Positions 29,375-37,907 of a stretch of DNA of 64,000 nucleotides are shown in pieces (the first letter of the stretch is position 1; each line of letters starts with the position of its first letter). The DNA is from an uncultured Chitinophaga sp. (lineage in GTDB: Bacteria; Bacteroidota; Bacteroidia; Chitinophagales; Chitinophagaceae). The notes beneath the pieces are model-generated. The model worked only from the letters and a program-made list of their open reading frames with translations. It was not told where the DNA came from and did no database searches. Made by a program: the position numbers and the translations under genes. The stretch covers positions 1-64,000 of the forward strand of contig NZ_CAMLHC010000015.1 of the NCBI RefSeq assembly GCF_946479755.1. Direction: 5' to 3'.

Positions 29375-31729
29375 TCAGAATTTAAATACAGCGTTGGCCA
29401 ACAGGTGACGGGTGGGCTGTTGATTGGCCCAGAAGTCGGTGGTCCAGTAATGTTTGTCGGTGATATTGTTCAGCTTCAGGCCCAGCCGGTATTTGGGACG
29501 GTCGTAAAACACCGTGGCGTCAAACCTGGTAAAGCCGTTGGCCGTGAAGGTGTTGGTGTCGTTCAGGTAACAATCGCTCTGCATGTTGCCGCCGAAGCCT
29601 GCGCCTAGCCCTTTCACCTGGCCGGTAGAAATGGTATAGCTGATCCACAGGTTGCCTACATGCGCGGGGGAAGAGGCGGGGCGTTTTCCGTCGATATTGG
29701 CGGCGGCACGGGTGAATTTACTGTCGTTGTAGCCATAACCGAAGATGATATGCAGCCCTTTTACGGGATTGGCGATCAGGTCTGCTTCAAACCCCTGGCT
29801 TTCCTGGGTGCCGTCCTGGATGGAGTAGGTAGGATTATTAGGGTCCTGCCGTAACTTGTCCTGTACCCGGATATTGTAATAGCTGGCAGTCCCGGAAAGC
29901 TTACCTTGTAACAGCTCCACTTTCACACCACCCTCCAGCTGATTGGCGTGCTCCGGTTTAAAGGTGGTTTTCTCTGCCGGTTTTTCAGCAATGGTGCCGG
30001 GAGGCACGTTGGTAAAACCGTTCATATAGTTACCGAACAGGGACACTTTATCTTTTACCACCTGGTAGATCAGGCCGAACTTGGGAGACACCGCCGTTTG
30101 TCCGTAATCGTCATATTCACTTTCAAAGCGGTCCACCCGTACGCTGGCCATGGCGATCAGCTGAGGGGTAATGTTCAGCACATCAGACACATAGGCGCTG
30201 TAGGTCTTTTGATTCCTCCTCCCGATGGTGTTAGGGGCAGGCATATTGGCAATACGCTGACGGTACTTTTCCAGGTTGATGAAAGCCGGTGTGCGGTTGA
30301 TTTTAACCGTGTCATAAAAGTTGATCATCCAGCGGTTGTCCGTAGTGGTGATCTGGGTGAAGTCGAGGCCCACCAGCAGCCGGTTGCGCATACGGCCGAT
30401 GTTGAAGTCACCGGTGAAGTTCTGCTGTACCTGGTTTACCCCAAAAATGCTGGGGATGTACATCATCCGCCGCTGCATGGTGGAGTCGGTATTGATCAGC
30501 AGGAAAAGGTAATTGGTGTTATTGTCGGTATTGGCATAGGAAAATAATGTCTGCGACACCCATTTGTCGGAGATCCGGTAGGTGGCTTTGGCAAAGGCGT
30601 TGAATGTTTTGGCTTCGCTTTGCAGGTCGTTGCTGGTATAGGAATAGTTAAAGTCCAGACCCAGGTCATCCAGGCTTTTCGCTTTCATAGGGCCGGGATT
30701 GCCCAGTCCGATATAGGTGGAGTTACGTTTGGTGCGGAAGTATTCAAAGTCTATGTCCAGTGTAAGGCGGTCGTTGATTTTATAGGTAAAAGCAGGGGCG
30801 ATCACCTGGGTGTTGCTGCGGCCATAGTCCTGGAAGGTGCGTTGCACGTCCACAGCAGCGTTCACGCGCAGTAGCATACCTTTTTCCGCGTTCAGCGGGG
30901 TATTGATATCGATGGTAGCGCGGCTGAGTCCCCAGCTGCCGGCGGTATAGCTGACGTTACCGCCAAAATAATCATATGGTTTTTTCGTGACCCTGTTCAC
31001 CAGGCCGCCATAGGTGACCAGGGAGGAGCCAAAGAGGGTGGCGGAAGGACCTTTGATCACTTCAATGCTTTCCAGGTTCACTGGATCGCTCATCGACACC
31101 CAGTTAGTGGCCATACCGTTGCGGATAGCGCCGGCGGCATTGGAACCACTGAAGCCGCGCATCCGCATGCCAAGGCCTACACCGCCGGAGCCCACGCCCA
31201 GCGTTACATTGCTGACACCGGGCGCGGTGGCAAGGGCGCTCCGGAAGTCTACCGCCAGCTGCTCCTGCAGCAACTCTTTCGGTACTACGGTATATACCTG
31301 CGGATTTTCAAGGTTCTTCAGCGGCATACGCGCCACGTCGTCGCTCTTCTTCTTGGCGAATTTCTCAACGGCGCCCACTACCACTACTTCCTGCAGTTTT
31401 TGGGTGCTCTCTTCCAGCTGTATCGGGTCCATGGTAACCTCTTCGCCTGTACGCAGCGTCACTTTCACCTGCTGCGGCTTCAGGCCGGCAAAAGACGCTT
31501 CCAGCATATAGTCGCCGGCAGCGAGGTTGTCGAACTGGTAACGGCCCTTGTCGTCGGTAACCGTGCCCCGGTTGGTGCCTTTCAGCAGGACGATAATGTC
31601 GGCAGCAGGTTGATGGTCGCTGGATTTTACAATGCCGGAAATACTGCCTTTGGGCCTGATCTGCGCCTCAGTGGCGGAAAACAGGGTTGTCAGTACCAGG
31701 AGGAGAAATAGGTTCAGTCTCGTCTTCAT
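29375..31729 (-). CDS. TonB-dependent siderophore receptor
   Basis: This 784-residue outer-membrane receptor imports ferric siderophores with TonB energy. It has a signal peptide (about 1-22), a CarboxypepD_reg-like domain (about 28-110) and a TonB-box-like VVVVGAV near 115-125. The siderophore-type plug has PKELLQEQLAVDFRSALATA, MRMRGFSGSN and VIKGPSATLFGSSL. A 22-strand-type barrel follows and ends in an aromatic residue (NAVFKF). It is first in an operon with the PepSY and esterase genes. A PchR-like AraC gene is divergent, and direct repeats suited to such a regulator lie in the intergenic region. No biosynthesis genes are present, so it may take up siderophores made by others. Confidence 0.92.
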   Translation of the reverse strand: MKTRLNLFLLLVLTTLFSATEAQIRPKGSISGIVKSSDHQPAADIIVLLKGTNRGTVTDDKGRYQFDNLAAGDYMLEASFAGLKPQQVKVTLRTGEEVTMDPIQLEESTQKLQEVVVVGAVEKFAKKKSDDVARMPLKNLENPQVYTVVPKELLQEQLAVDFRSALATAPGVSNVTLGVGSGGVGLGMRMRGFSGSNAAGAIRNGMATNWVSMSDPVNLESIEVIKGPSATLFGSSLVTYGGLVNRVTKKPYDYFGGNVSYTAGSWGLSRATIDINTPLNAEKGMLLRVNAAVDVQRTFQDYGRSNTQVIAPAFTYKINDRLTLDIDFEYFRTKRNSTYIGLGNPGPMKAKSLDDLGLDFNYSYTSNDLQSEAKTFNAFAKATYRISDKWVSQTLFSYANTDNNTNYLFLLINTDSTMQRRMMYIPSIFGVNQVQQNFTGDFNIGRMRNRLLVGLDFTQITTTDNRWMINFYDTVKINRTPAFINLEKYRQRIANMPAPNTIGRRNQKTYSAYVSDVLNITPQLIAMASVRVDRFESEYDDYGQTAVSPKFGLIYQVVKDKVSLFGNYMNGFTNVPPGTIAEKPAEKTTFKPEHANQLEGGVKVELLQGKLSGTASYYNIRVQDKLRQDPNNPTYSIQDGTQESQGFEADLIANPVKGLHIIFGYGYNDSKFTRAAANIDGKRPASSPAHVGNLWISYTISTGQVKGLGAGFGGNMQSDCYLNDTNTFTANGFTRFDATVFYDRPKYRLGLKLNNITDKHYWTTDFWANQQPTRHLLANAVFKF

Positions 31730-31786
31730 CTTATATAACAGTTGTTAGTCATGATACATAGTAATGCCCGCACCCAAAGAGGAAAT

Positions 31787-31818
31787 TCCTTTATTGAAAA
31801 GAAATATTCCCTTTTTGA
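31787..31818. promoter_or_regulatory. Direct repeats between siderophore receptor and PchR-like regulator
   Basis: TCCTTTATTGA at 31787-31797 and TCCCTTTTTGA at 31808-31818 match at 9 of 11 bases. They are offset by exactly 21 bp, two helical turns, as expected for AraC-family monomers bound in tandem. They lie about 60-90 bp upstream of the receptor start. Confidence 0.45.
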
Positions 31819-31971
31819 GCGTACAGGTTATGCCACCCGTAATAAGTTTGATAAAAATTTTCAGGTTGGTCGGCAAAGTTACGCCACAGGATAAACTGCC
31901 TGTAACGTGAAACGGAGTATTTAATGCCGCAGAACGGAGTTGACCACCCCGTGACAAAAACGGAACAGCGG

Positions 31972-32958
31972 ATGAGAACAATTTTACGAAGCAGCGAATG
32001 GAAGGAAAATATGATCGTCCGGGAATTTCCGGACAACTTCGCCGCGGCCGGCGGTCTCACGGAAACCCTCTACGAGAGCGATCTGGAAGGCTTCCGTGGC
32101 AGCACCCGCGAGATACTGCTGAACGGCATTTGTATCGAACACCGTAATATCCATCATGATAAAATACTGGAGCTGGAAGTAAGTCATGATTTCCCTTTCT
32201 TTAAAATGCATTTCGAACTGAAAGGGTTCTCCGACTACACCGGCAATAGTAAAGGCAGCAGAAACGTCACCATCTTCGACGGCTGTCACCAGCTGTTCTT
32301 TTTCCCGGAGGTGAAAGGGAAACTGCAATATGCCGCTACGCAACGTTTCACGCTGGAAATTAAACTGACGCGCGCCTTTCTCGAAAGGGTCATGGGACCG
32401 GAATTGTTGCCGCTGGGTGATTTTGGTGAAGGCCTTCAGAAAGGACAGCCGGTACTGATCGGCAACAAAAGCCTGCCTATCCTGCCGGCCATGAGGAATG
32501 TGATTTATGAGATCCTGCACTGTCCCTATGCGGAGATGCTCCGGAAAGTATACCTGGAGGCGAAAGTAACGGAGCTCCTCCTGATGCAGCTGGCCCAGTT
32601 GGGTGCCGACAGGCCGGCAGAACCACGGTCCGTGCTAAGGAACGGCGACGCGGAAAGACTCCTGCATGTAAAAACACTGATCGAAGAGAACCTGCAGGAA
32701 CCCTGCTCCCTGATAACGCTGGCCAATAAAGCCGGACTGAATGATTTTAAACTGAAGAAAGGATTTAAGGAATTGTTCGGCAATACGGTGTTCGGGTATA
32801 TGAACGAGGTGCGCATGGAGAAAGCCCGGCAGCAGCTGCTGGAAGGGCAAAGCAGCGTCGCCGATATTTCTTTTATGGTAGGCTATAAAAACCCCCAACA
32901 CTTTACCGCGGCGTTTAAAAAGTACTTCGGTTATCTGCCCAGTGAGTTAAAACGTTGA
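31972..32958 (+). CDS. PchR-type AraC-family regulator of the siderophore operon
   Basis: The ~328-residue regulator has an N-terminal sensor of the PchR kind: FFKMHFELKG, a VTIFDGCHQLFFFPEVKG segment and the helical FTLEIKLTRAFLERVMG. The C-terminal double HTH (about 230-328) has SLITLANKAGLNDFKLKKGF, KELFGNTVFGYMNEVRMEKA and ISFMVGYKNPQHFTAAFKKY. PchR regulators sense an imported siderophore and activate the receptor operon. The gene is divergent from exactly such an operon. Alternative starts are ATG 31924 and ATG 32011; the latter has a good AAGGAAA just upstream. Confidence 0.88.
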   Translation: MRTILRSSEWKENMIVREFPDNFAAAGGLTETLYESDLEGFRGSTREILLNGICIEHRNIHHDKILELEVSHDFPFFKMHFELKGFSDYTGNSKGSRNVTIFDGCHQLFFFPEVKGKLQYAATQRFTLEIKLTRAFLERVMGPELLPLGDFGEGLQKGQPVLIGNKSLPILPAMRNVIYEILHCPYAEMLRKVYLEAKVTELLLMQLAQLGADRPAEPRSVLRNGDAERLLHVKTLIEENLQEPCSLITLANKAGLNDFKLKKGFKELFGNTVFGYMNEVRMEKARQQLLEGQSSVADISFMVGYKNPQHFTAAFKKYFGYLPSELKR

Positions 32959-33025
32959 TAACGTTTGCCGGTATACGAAAAAATGCGATATTCGTCCCTG
33001 TTTGTTAACTGAAAAAACAGCATCT

Positions 33026-33925
33026 ATGCACATCACCATCACGGATAATCGCTTCACCCTGAACGGCGTGGAAATGTCATTTCCACTGGATATTCAACAG
33101 CTGAAAACCTTGTTGGGAGAAGCCCGGCACGTATCTAAAAAATATAATCATATCTATACATGGGATGACCTTGGCCTGATGGCTTATTCGAAAAACGGGG
33201 TAGTAGCGGAAGGTCTCCATCTCGATCATATTACTGATTACATGGATTTTTCTCCTGCAATGGTTTTTACGGGCGTCTTTACCATCAATGGTCTCGACTA
33301 CCGGGCCTATTTTGATAAATATAAACAGTCGGCCAAAAAGGTAAACAAAAGAGATGAGGGCGGAACGCTCACCGTTGGCGACTTTGATGTGTACGTGGAT
33401 GTGGAAGACGGTATCATGAAGAGCTTTAGCATCGGCCCGTATGACCCGCCGGCGCCTAAAGTATATTCCGATAAATACAAACATCCTCCGGTGGCAGAAG
33501 ACAAAATCGTGTTTACGGACTTTAATTTCAAACTGGCTGTGATACAGGAACTGATGTACAACAAAGCACTGTTGAAGCCTGCGTTTGACCTGTATGAATT
33601 TGTAGAGAACTACGCCGCCCGTGAGATTGATATTGAAGAGGAGGGGTATGAATTCATCCCCGAAGTGACCGCCTACTTTGAAGCACTGGAGATCGATAAA
33701 AAATACGCCCCTGAAATCACGGAGATCTCCCAGGATGGCGGAGATAATATCTACGGCCAGTTATTGAGATTCTGGGATGGGGAAGATGAAACCTTCAATA
33801 TTACTAATTTTGAAGATGTCAGGCATTTCCCCAACCTCAGGCGGATGAATCTTTTCCATGCCGATAATCTCGATGAAATTGCAGCGCAGCTGGCGGCGAA
33901 AGGGATTGCCGTTGAATCAATTTGA
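33026..33925 (+). CDS. Uncharacterised protein, DUF6892-like C-terminal domain
   Basis: The 299-residue acidic cytoplasmic protein starts best at ATG 33026 (MHITITDNRFTL). It has two parts. The N-terminal beta-rich domain (about 1-140) has NGVEMSFPLDIQQLKTLLG and YTWDDLGLMAYS. The C-terminal domain (about 160-299) has FKLAVIQELMYNKALLKPAF, IPEVTAYFEALEID and DGGDNIYGQLLRFWDGEDE. From memory this matches DUF6892, paired with a DUF7738-like N-terminus, but I could not verify the numbers. Function is unknown; similar proteins occur in toxin-immunity neighbourhoods. The last 9 bp overlap the convergent WG-repeat gene. Confidence 0.65.
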   Translation: MHITITDNRFTLNGVEMSFPLDIQQLKTLLGEARHVSKKYNHIYTWDDLGLMAYSKNGVVAEGLHLDHITDYMDFSPAMVFTGVFTINGLDYRAYFDKYKQSAKKVNKRDEGGTLTVGDFDVYVDVEDGIMKSFSIGPYDPPAPKVYSDKYKHPPVAEDKIVFTDFNFKLAVIQELMYNKALLKPAFDLYEFVENYAAREIDIEEEGYEFIPEVTAYFEALEIDKKYAPEITEISQDGGDNIYGQLLRFWDGEDETFNITNFEDVRHFPNLRRMNLFHADNLDEIAAQLAAKGIAVESI

Positions 33926-34939
33926 CGGTTCCCACTCCTTTAACCGGGCATCGGCATCGAAGCGGAAAGGTGTATCTGTATGCTCCTGCATAAACGCTTT
34001 GGCTGCTTTTAGTTCTGCAACGATCCACTGCCGCAACGGCACCGGCGCTTCACTGTCGGACCAGGGCTGGTACCGGAAGTTTTTACCATCGGGGCTTACA
34101 ATAAACTGTATCCTGTCTTCCCTTTGCTGGCGGGAGAAACCTTGTACGGTATAGTATGGGAAATCCGGTGCAGGCCGCTCCGTGATCTCAAATTGCAGTA
34201 GCAGGTCTTTCCGTGGTGCGTCGTCGTACACATTTACCAGGTGGATATCGTTGATTACATCCAGCCGCTGCAGGCTGTCAATGATCTGTTGTTCGCTGGC
34301 ACTGTAGCGGAACGGATAAGGGTACCAGGCCCCCTCATATTTGTAATCCTTTGCCTGCCCGGCTGAAAGCGGGTTTACCCGTTCTCCTTTTTTATTGATA
34401 AGATAACTGACTGATTTTTTGGAGACAGCATCCAGCCACCAGTGCTCTCCGCCGGAATCGTAGTGTTTTACCCAGCCGCCTTCATACACCACGGCGTAAC
34501 CGTAGTTGAATGGGCTGGCGAAATCCCATTTTGCCGGAAGGATTTTGTTACCGCTTTTGTCGGCGAAGCCCACTTTGCCATTGTCCACATAGCGGCGCAG
34601 CCCTTCCTCCCAGTAATCGGGGCCGTTGTCGTATGATAGCGGATAATAGAGGAACCTGCCTTTCCGGTCGTATACCTCACCGCCTGCGGCGGCAGGGCAT
34701 AGTTTCGGCGTTTTCGGAGGAACAGAGACGTCACAGAACTCAATAGTCGGACCGGTAATGGGTTGGTTGTATGCGTAGTTGATGGCGCCGGAAAATTTTG
34801 CCGGAACAATAATTTTTCCCTGGTCGTTTTTTACGCCGACTTTACTGGTGTCAGCCGTCGGGAAGTAGTACAGTTTATCCTGGGCACAAACAGCTACAGT
34901 AGTACATAACAGGCTGAGGGTAACAATGCTCTTTCTCAT
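33917..34939 (-). CDS. Exported WG-repeat protein
   Basis: The 340-residue protein has a clear signal peptide (MRKSIVTLSLLCTTVAVCA|Q). Its N-terminal half shows KWG/WG-type beta repeats: KVGVKNDQGKIIVPAKFSGA, GRFLYYPLSYDNG, KVGFADKSGNKILPAKWDFA with GYAVVYEGGW, and VSYLINKKGERVN. The last ~130 residues form a mixed domain with FRYSASEQQIIDSL and RIQFIVSPDGKNFRY. WG repeats are thought to be ligand- or protein-binding beta structures; no specific role is known. It is predicted periplasmic or secreted. Its stop codon overlaps the end of the convergent DUF6892-like gene, so the pair shares a compact 3' junction with no terminator hairpin. Confidence 0.8.
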   Translation of the reverse strand: MRKSIVTLSLLCTTVAVCAQDKLYYFPTADTSKVGVKNDQGKIIVPAKFSGAINYAYNQPITGPTIEFCDVSVPPKTPKLCPAAAGGEVYDRKGRFLYYPLSYDNGPDYWEEGLRRYVDNGKVGFADKSGNKILPAKWDFASPFNYGYAVVYEGGWVKHYDSGGEHWWLDAVSKKSVSYLINKKGERVNPLSAGQAKDYKYEGAWYPYPFRYSASEQQIIDSLQRLDVINDIHLVNVYDDAPRKDLLLQFEITERPAPDFPYYTVQGFSRQQREDRIQFIVSPDGKNFRYQPWSDSEAPVPLRQWIVAELKAAKAFMQEHTDTPFRFDADARLKEWEPSN

Positions 34940-34998
34940 TTTCTTTGCGGTTTTTCAGTTGAAAAAATAAAGAAAAAGGAGGACTCACTGCTGTTTTA

Positions 34999-35529
34999 TT
35001 ATGTTAAAGTTTTTTGGACGGGTTGAATGATCATGCAAAAAGAGCCACGGGGCGGCGCCTGCGAGGTCACCGTCTCCAGTACGCTGAACCCCGCCTGCTG
35101 CAGATGTTGAGTGATCTGTGCGGCCAGTTGTGAAATTGTGCTGTTGAAGGGGGCGTCAAAAAAAGCGAAGATCTTTCCTTTGGGCCTGATCAGCTCACGC
35201 AGTACTTTCAGCTCTGCCTGCTGGTCTTTCCAGAAAAAATTGACGTTAAATGATACAATGCGGTCGAAGGGGTGTGGAGTGGTATAGTCCGCAAATTCTG
35301 ATCTTACAAGTGCTACTTTGCCGGCGGTAATATAGGTGGCGTTGCGTTGCGCCGCCTTCTGCAGCATGGGACCTGATTTGTCCAGTGCTATGAGTTGGCC
35401 GGTGGTAAGCCTGTCGGCCAGTTGCTCCACCAGCAAGCCGGCGCCACAGCCTATTTCCAGCACACGATCTGTAGGTTGGGGCGCTACAAGAGCGGCGGCC
35501 CAGGTAAATCTTTCGGGCACGTTTTTCAT
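34999..35529 (-). CDS. Class I SAM-dependent methyltransferase
   Basis: The 176-residue enzyme has the Methyltransf_11/25 core. Motif I is VLEIGCGAGLLVEQLA (about 23-38) and the acidic end of strand 2 is LIALDKSGPM. A central FDRIVSFNVNFFWKD takes the place of motif IV, and LRELIRPKGKIFAFFDAPFN follows. The protein is short but has all SAM-binding elements. The acceptor is unknown. Minus-strand TATCTTTG at 35559-35552 fits the -7 element just upstream, though a -33 partner is not evident. It is divergent from the SDR gene. Confidence 0.85.
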   Translation of the reverse strand: MKNVPERFTWAAALVAPQPTDRVLEIGCGAGLLVEQLADRLTTGQLIALDKSGPMLQKAAQRNATYITAGKVALVRSEFADYTTPHPFDRIVSFNVNFFWKDQQAELKVLRELIRPKGKIFAFFDAPFNSTISQLAAQITQHLQQAGFSVLETVTSQAPPRGSFCMIIQPVQKTLT

Positions 35530-35655
35530 AGATGGTTGTAGTTTGATACTTCAAAGATAATGGTAAAAGTTATTTTCGTATCTTGCGCCGTCAACCTATA
35601 GCAGCCGCATCATGACAGTCGGCATTGTTGAATAACCTTTACAAAATCAGCTTTT

Positions 35656-36576
35656 ATGGATAACAGGAAACCCCTCGCCGGCAAAGTGGCATTAGTCGCC
35701 GGCGGAACGCGTGGCGCCGGCAGAGGTATCGCCGTTGAACTGGGCGCCGCAGGCGCCACTGTCTACGTAACTGGCAGGACTACACGACAGCAACAATCGG
35801 AATACAAACGTCCGGAAACTATTGAAGATACGGCAGAACTGGTGACAGCGGCCGGTGGTAAGGGCATCGCCATACAGGTGGACCACCTGGTACCGGCGCA
35901 GGTAGAACAATTGATACAACGTATCGACCGCGAACAGGGCCGCCTGGATATCCTGGTCAATGACATCTGGGGCGGAGAAAACCTCATGGAATGGAAGAAA
36001 CCGGTGTGGGAACATACGCTGGGCAGCGGCCTGCATTTGTTCCATCTGCCGTTAGACACCCATCTGATCACGGCACATTACGCGCTGGCGCTGATGATAC
36101 GGCAGCCGGGCGGCCTGCTGGTAGAAGTGACCGATGGAACAGCGGAATATAACAGTCGTAATTACCGCCTCAACGTATTTTATGATCTTGCCAAGACGGC
36201 CACCATCAGGATGGCATGGGCACATGCACAGGACCTGGCGCCGCACGGCTGTTCCGCCGTGGCGGTAACACCGGGGTGGATGCGCTCTGAAATTATGCTG
36301 GAGGCATTTGAAGTGAAAGAAGAGAACTGGCAGGACGCTATCGCTAAAGAGCCGCATTTCGCTATCTCTGAAACACCCCGCTATGTAGGCAGGGCGGTGG
36401 CGGCGCTCGCAGCGGATGACGATAAGCAGCGGTGGAACGGTCAGTCGCTGTCCAGCGGTCAGCTGGCAAAGGTATACGGCTTCACAGACGTGGACGGCTC
36501 GCAGCCGGACTGCTGGCGTTACCTGGTAGAGGTGCAGGAGGCAGGTAAGCCAGCCGATACCACAGGTTACAGATAA
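35656..36576 (+). CDS. SDR-family oxidoreductase
   Basis: The 306-residue short-chain dehydrogenase has a cofactor-binding glycine motif GGTRGAGRGIA (16-26) instead of the usual TGxxxGxG. YVTGRTTRQQ after strand 2 suggests NADP preference. LDILVNDIWGGEN occupies the NNAG position. The catalytic Tyr176 and Lys180 are in YDLAK. The usual catalytic Ser is not obvious (VEVTDGTAEYN). The overall pattern resembles the DHRS1-like group. The substrate is unknown. It is monocistronic, starts at ATG 35656 and ends at a bidirectional terminator. Confidence 0.87.
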   Translation: MDNRKPLAGKVALVAGGTRGAGRGIAVELGAAGATVYVTGRTTRQQQSEYKRPETIEDTAELVTAAGGKGIAIQVDHLVPAQVEQLIQRIDREQGRLDILVNDIWGGENLMEWKKPVWEHTLGSGLHLFHLPLDTHLITAHYALALMIRQPGGLLVEVTDGTAEYNSRNYRLNVFYDLAKTATIRMAWAHAQDLAPHGCSAVAVTPGWMRSEIMLEAFEVKEENWQDAIAKEPHFAISETPRYVGRAVAALAADDDKQRWNGQSLSSGQLAKVYGFTDVDGSQPDCWRYLVEVQEAGKPADTTGYR

Positions 36577-36579
36577 GAC

Positions 36580-36610
36580 AAAAAAAGGGACTGTTACAGT
36601 CCCTTTTTTT
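36580..36610. terminator. Bidirectional terminator between SDR and amidohydrolase genes
   Basis: A perfect 14-bp stem (36580-36593 with 36597-36610) of GGGACTG/CAGTCCC flanked by seven A and seven T residues, with a TTA loop. It works on both strands for the convergent pair. Confidence 0.9.
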
Positions 36611-37844
36611 ATTTGACGGCTTCTTTCGCGTCATAGATGATTTTCCCCTGGCGGATGGTGTACGCCACCGCAGCGAAATTTTTCACGTCGTCATGAGGGT
36701 CGGCTTTCAGCAGCACCAGGTCGGCATCGAGCCCTTTGGCTATACGGCCGCAACGTTGCAACATGCCGAAACGTTTAGCCGGCGCCGTGGTCAGCGACGT
36801 CAGTATCTGATCGAAGGTGAGGCCGGCAGCGCCCAGGAACCGGAATTCGTCTGCCGTATCAAAATCGGAGATATAGCCTACATCGGTACCGAACAGGATC
36901 TCGCCACCCGCTTTGGCATACATGCCAATCTGTTCTATGGCGGTTTTCACCAGTGGATTGTTTTCCGGGTTGGCCACCTTATTTCGCTCCAGTTCCCACT
37001 TGTACAGTTTCAACGTAGGGATCACCGCCACATGGTGTTGCTTCAGTAAATCCACATCGGCCTGTTGCCAGCCAATATAACCGTCGGGCGCCACGTGGGC
37101 CAGGATGTCCACACCGCCGGCAACGGCTACACGCCAGCCGGTATCGGAAGTGGGATGCGCAAAAACGGGTTTGTGATATTTATGCGCTGTACTGGTGGCG
37201 GCTTTCACGATGTCCAGCGGCATGGCCACTACCTTGTTGTTGCCTACCGGCGAAGCGGACCATATCTTGATGGCATCGGCGCCGGCATCGAGTTGTTTCT
37301 TCACGTAAGCTACTGCCGCTTCCGGCGTACTGATTTCCGGCAGCTTTACCGGGTGTACGTAAAAAGGGCTGCCGTTCGGTGGCACAAAGGGCTCGCCGGC
37401 AGATAACAGGGCAGGGCCCTCTACTTCGCCGGACCGAAGCCGCTCCCGCAAGGCGCGCAGATTTCGGAAATTGAGCGTCGCCAGATCGAATGCATGGGTG
37501 AAGCCATAGCGGGTAAGCATCTCCGTCATCTGACGGGTTAGCTGCGCAGCTGGCAGACTGTCGGCATGTTCCCATACCGGGCTCATAAAATGCACGTGGG
37601 AGTTCCAGAAGCCGGCCATCAATACCAGTCCTTTGCAATCCACTACCCGCAGGTGCGCCGGTATTTTTATTTGCTGCTGACGGCCGACCGCCGTGATCTT
37701 ACCGGCTTTGATCAGCACCACGCCGTTTTCCAGCGGCGGGGCTCCGGGCGACGGGTAGATGCGGGCGCCTACAAGCGCCATATCCGATTGTGCGTTGGCT
37801 GACAGGAAAAAGCAACAGAGTATCGCTAATAGATACGTTTTCAT
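36609..37844 (-). CDS. Exported metal-dependent amidohydrolase
   Basis: The 411-residue enzyme starts at ATG 37844 (MKTYLLAILCC); the codon at 37868 is a TTG. It has a signal peptide (cleavage near ANA|Q19), so it is periplasmic. Metal ligands of the amidohydrolase barrel are visible: H83-x-H85 (NSHVHF), carbamylated-Lys candidate K193 (DAIKIWS), H230 (FAHPTS), H250 (ILAHVAP) and D321 (FGTDVGY). This is the imidazolonepropionase/prolidase-like binuclear type. The C-terminal strand domain (LDADLVLLKADP) is complete. The substrate is unknown. The divergent AraC gene 63 bp away may regulate it. Confidence 0.87.
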   Translation of the reverse strand: MKTYLLAILCCFFLSANAQSDMALVGARIYPSPGAPPLENGVVLIKAGKITAVGRQQQIKIPAHLRVVDCKGLVLMAGFWNSHVHFMSPVWEHADSLPAAQLTRQMTEMLTRYGFTHAFDLATLNFRNLRALRERLRSGEVEGPALLSAGEPFVPPNGSPFYVHPVKLPEISTPEAAVAYVKKQLDAGADAIKIWSASPVGNNKVVAMPLDIVKAATSTAHKYHKPVFAHPTSDTGWRVAVAGGVDILAHVAPDGYIGWQQADVDLLKQHHVAVIPTLKLYKWELERNKVANPENNPLVKTAIEQIGMYAKAGGEILFGTDVGYISDFDTADEFRFLGAAGLTFDQILTSLTTAPAKRFGMLQRCGRIAKGLDADLVLLKADPHDDVKNFAAVAYTIRQGKIIYDAKEAVK

Positions 37845-37907
37845 ATGAGGGATGTTGTGAAGATTCAAGGTACATTTTTATTCTTTGATTTGCTTAGTTT
37901 TGACATC

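Noticed and set aside
31814..31850. TTTG and TAAGTTTG as promoter of the PchR-like gene
   Set aside because: The -7 match is perfect but the spacer is 25 bp, too long for this promoter type.
37895..37902. TAGTTTTG as -7 element of the AraC gene at 37908
   Set aside because: It lies only 5 bp before the start codon and has no -33 element at 19-20 bp.
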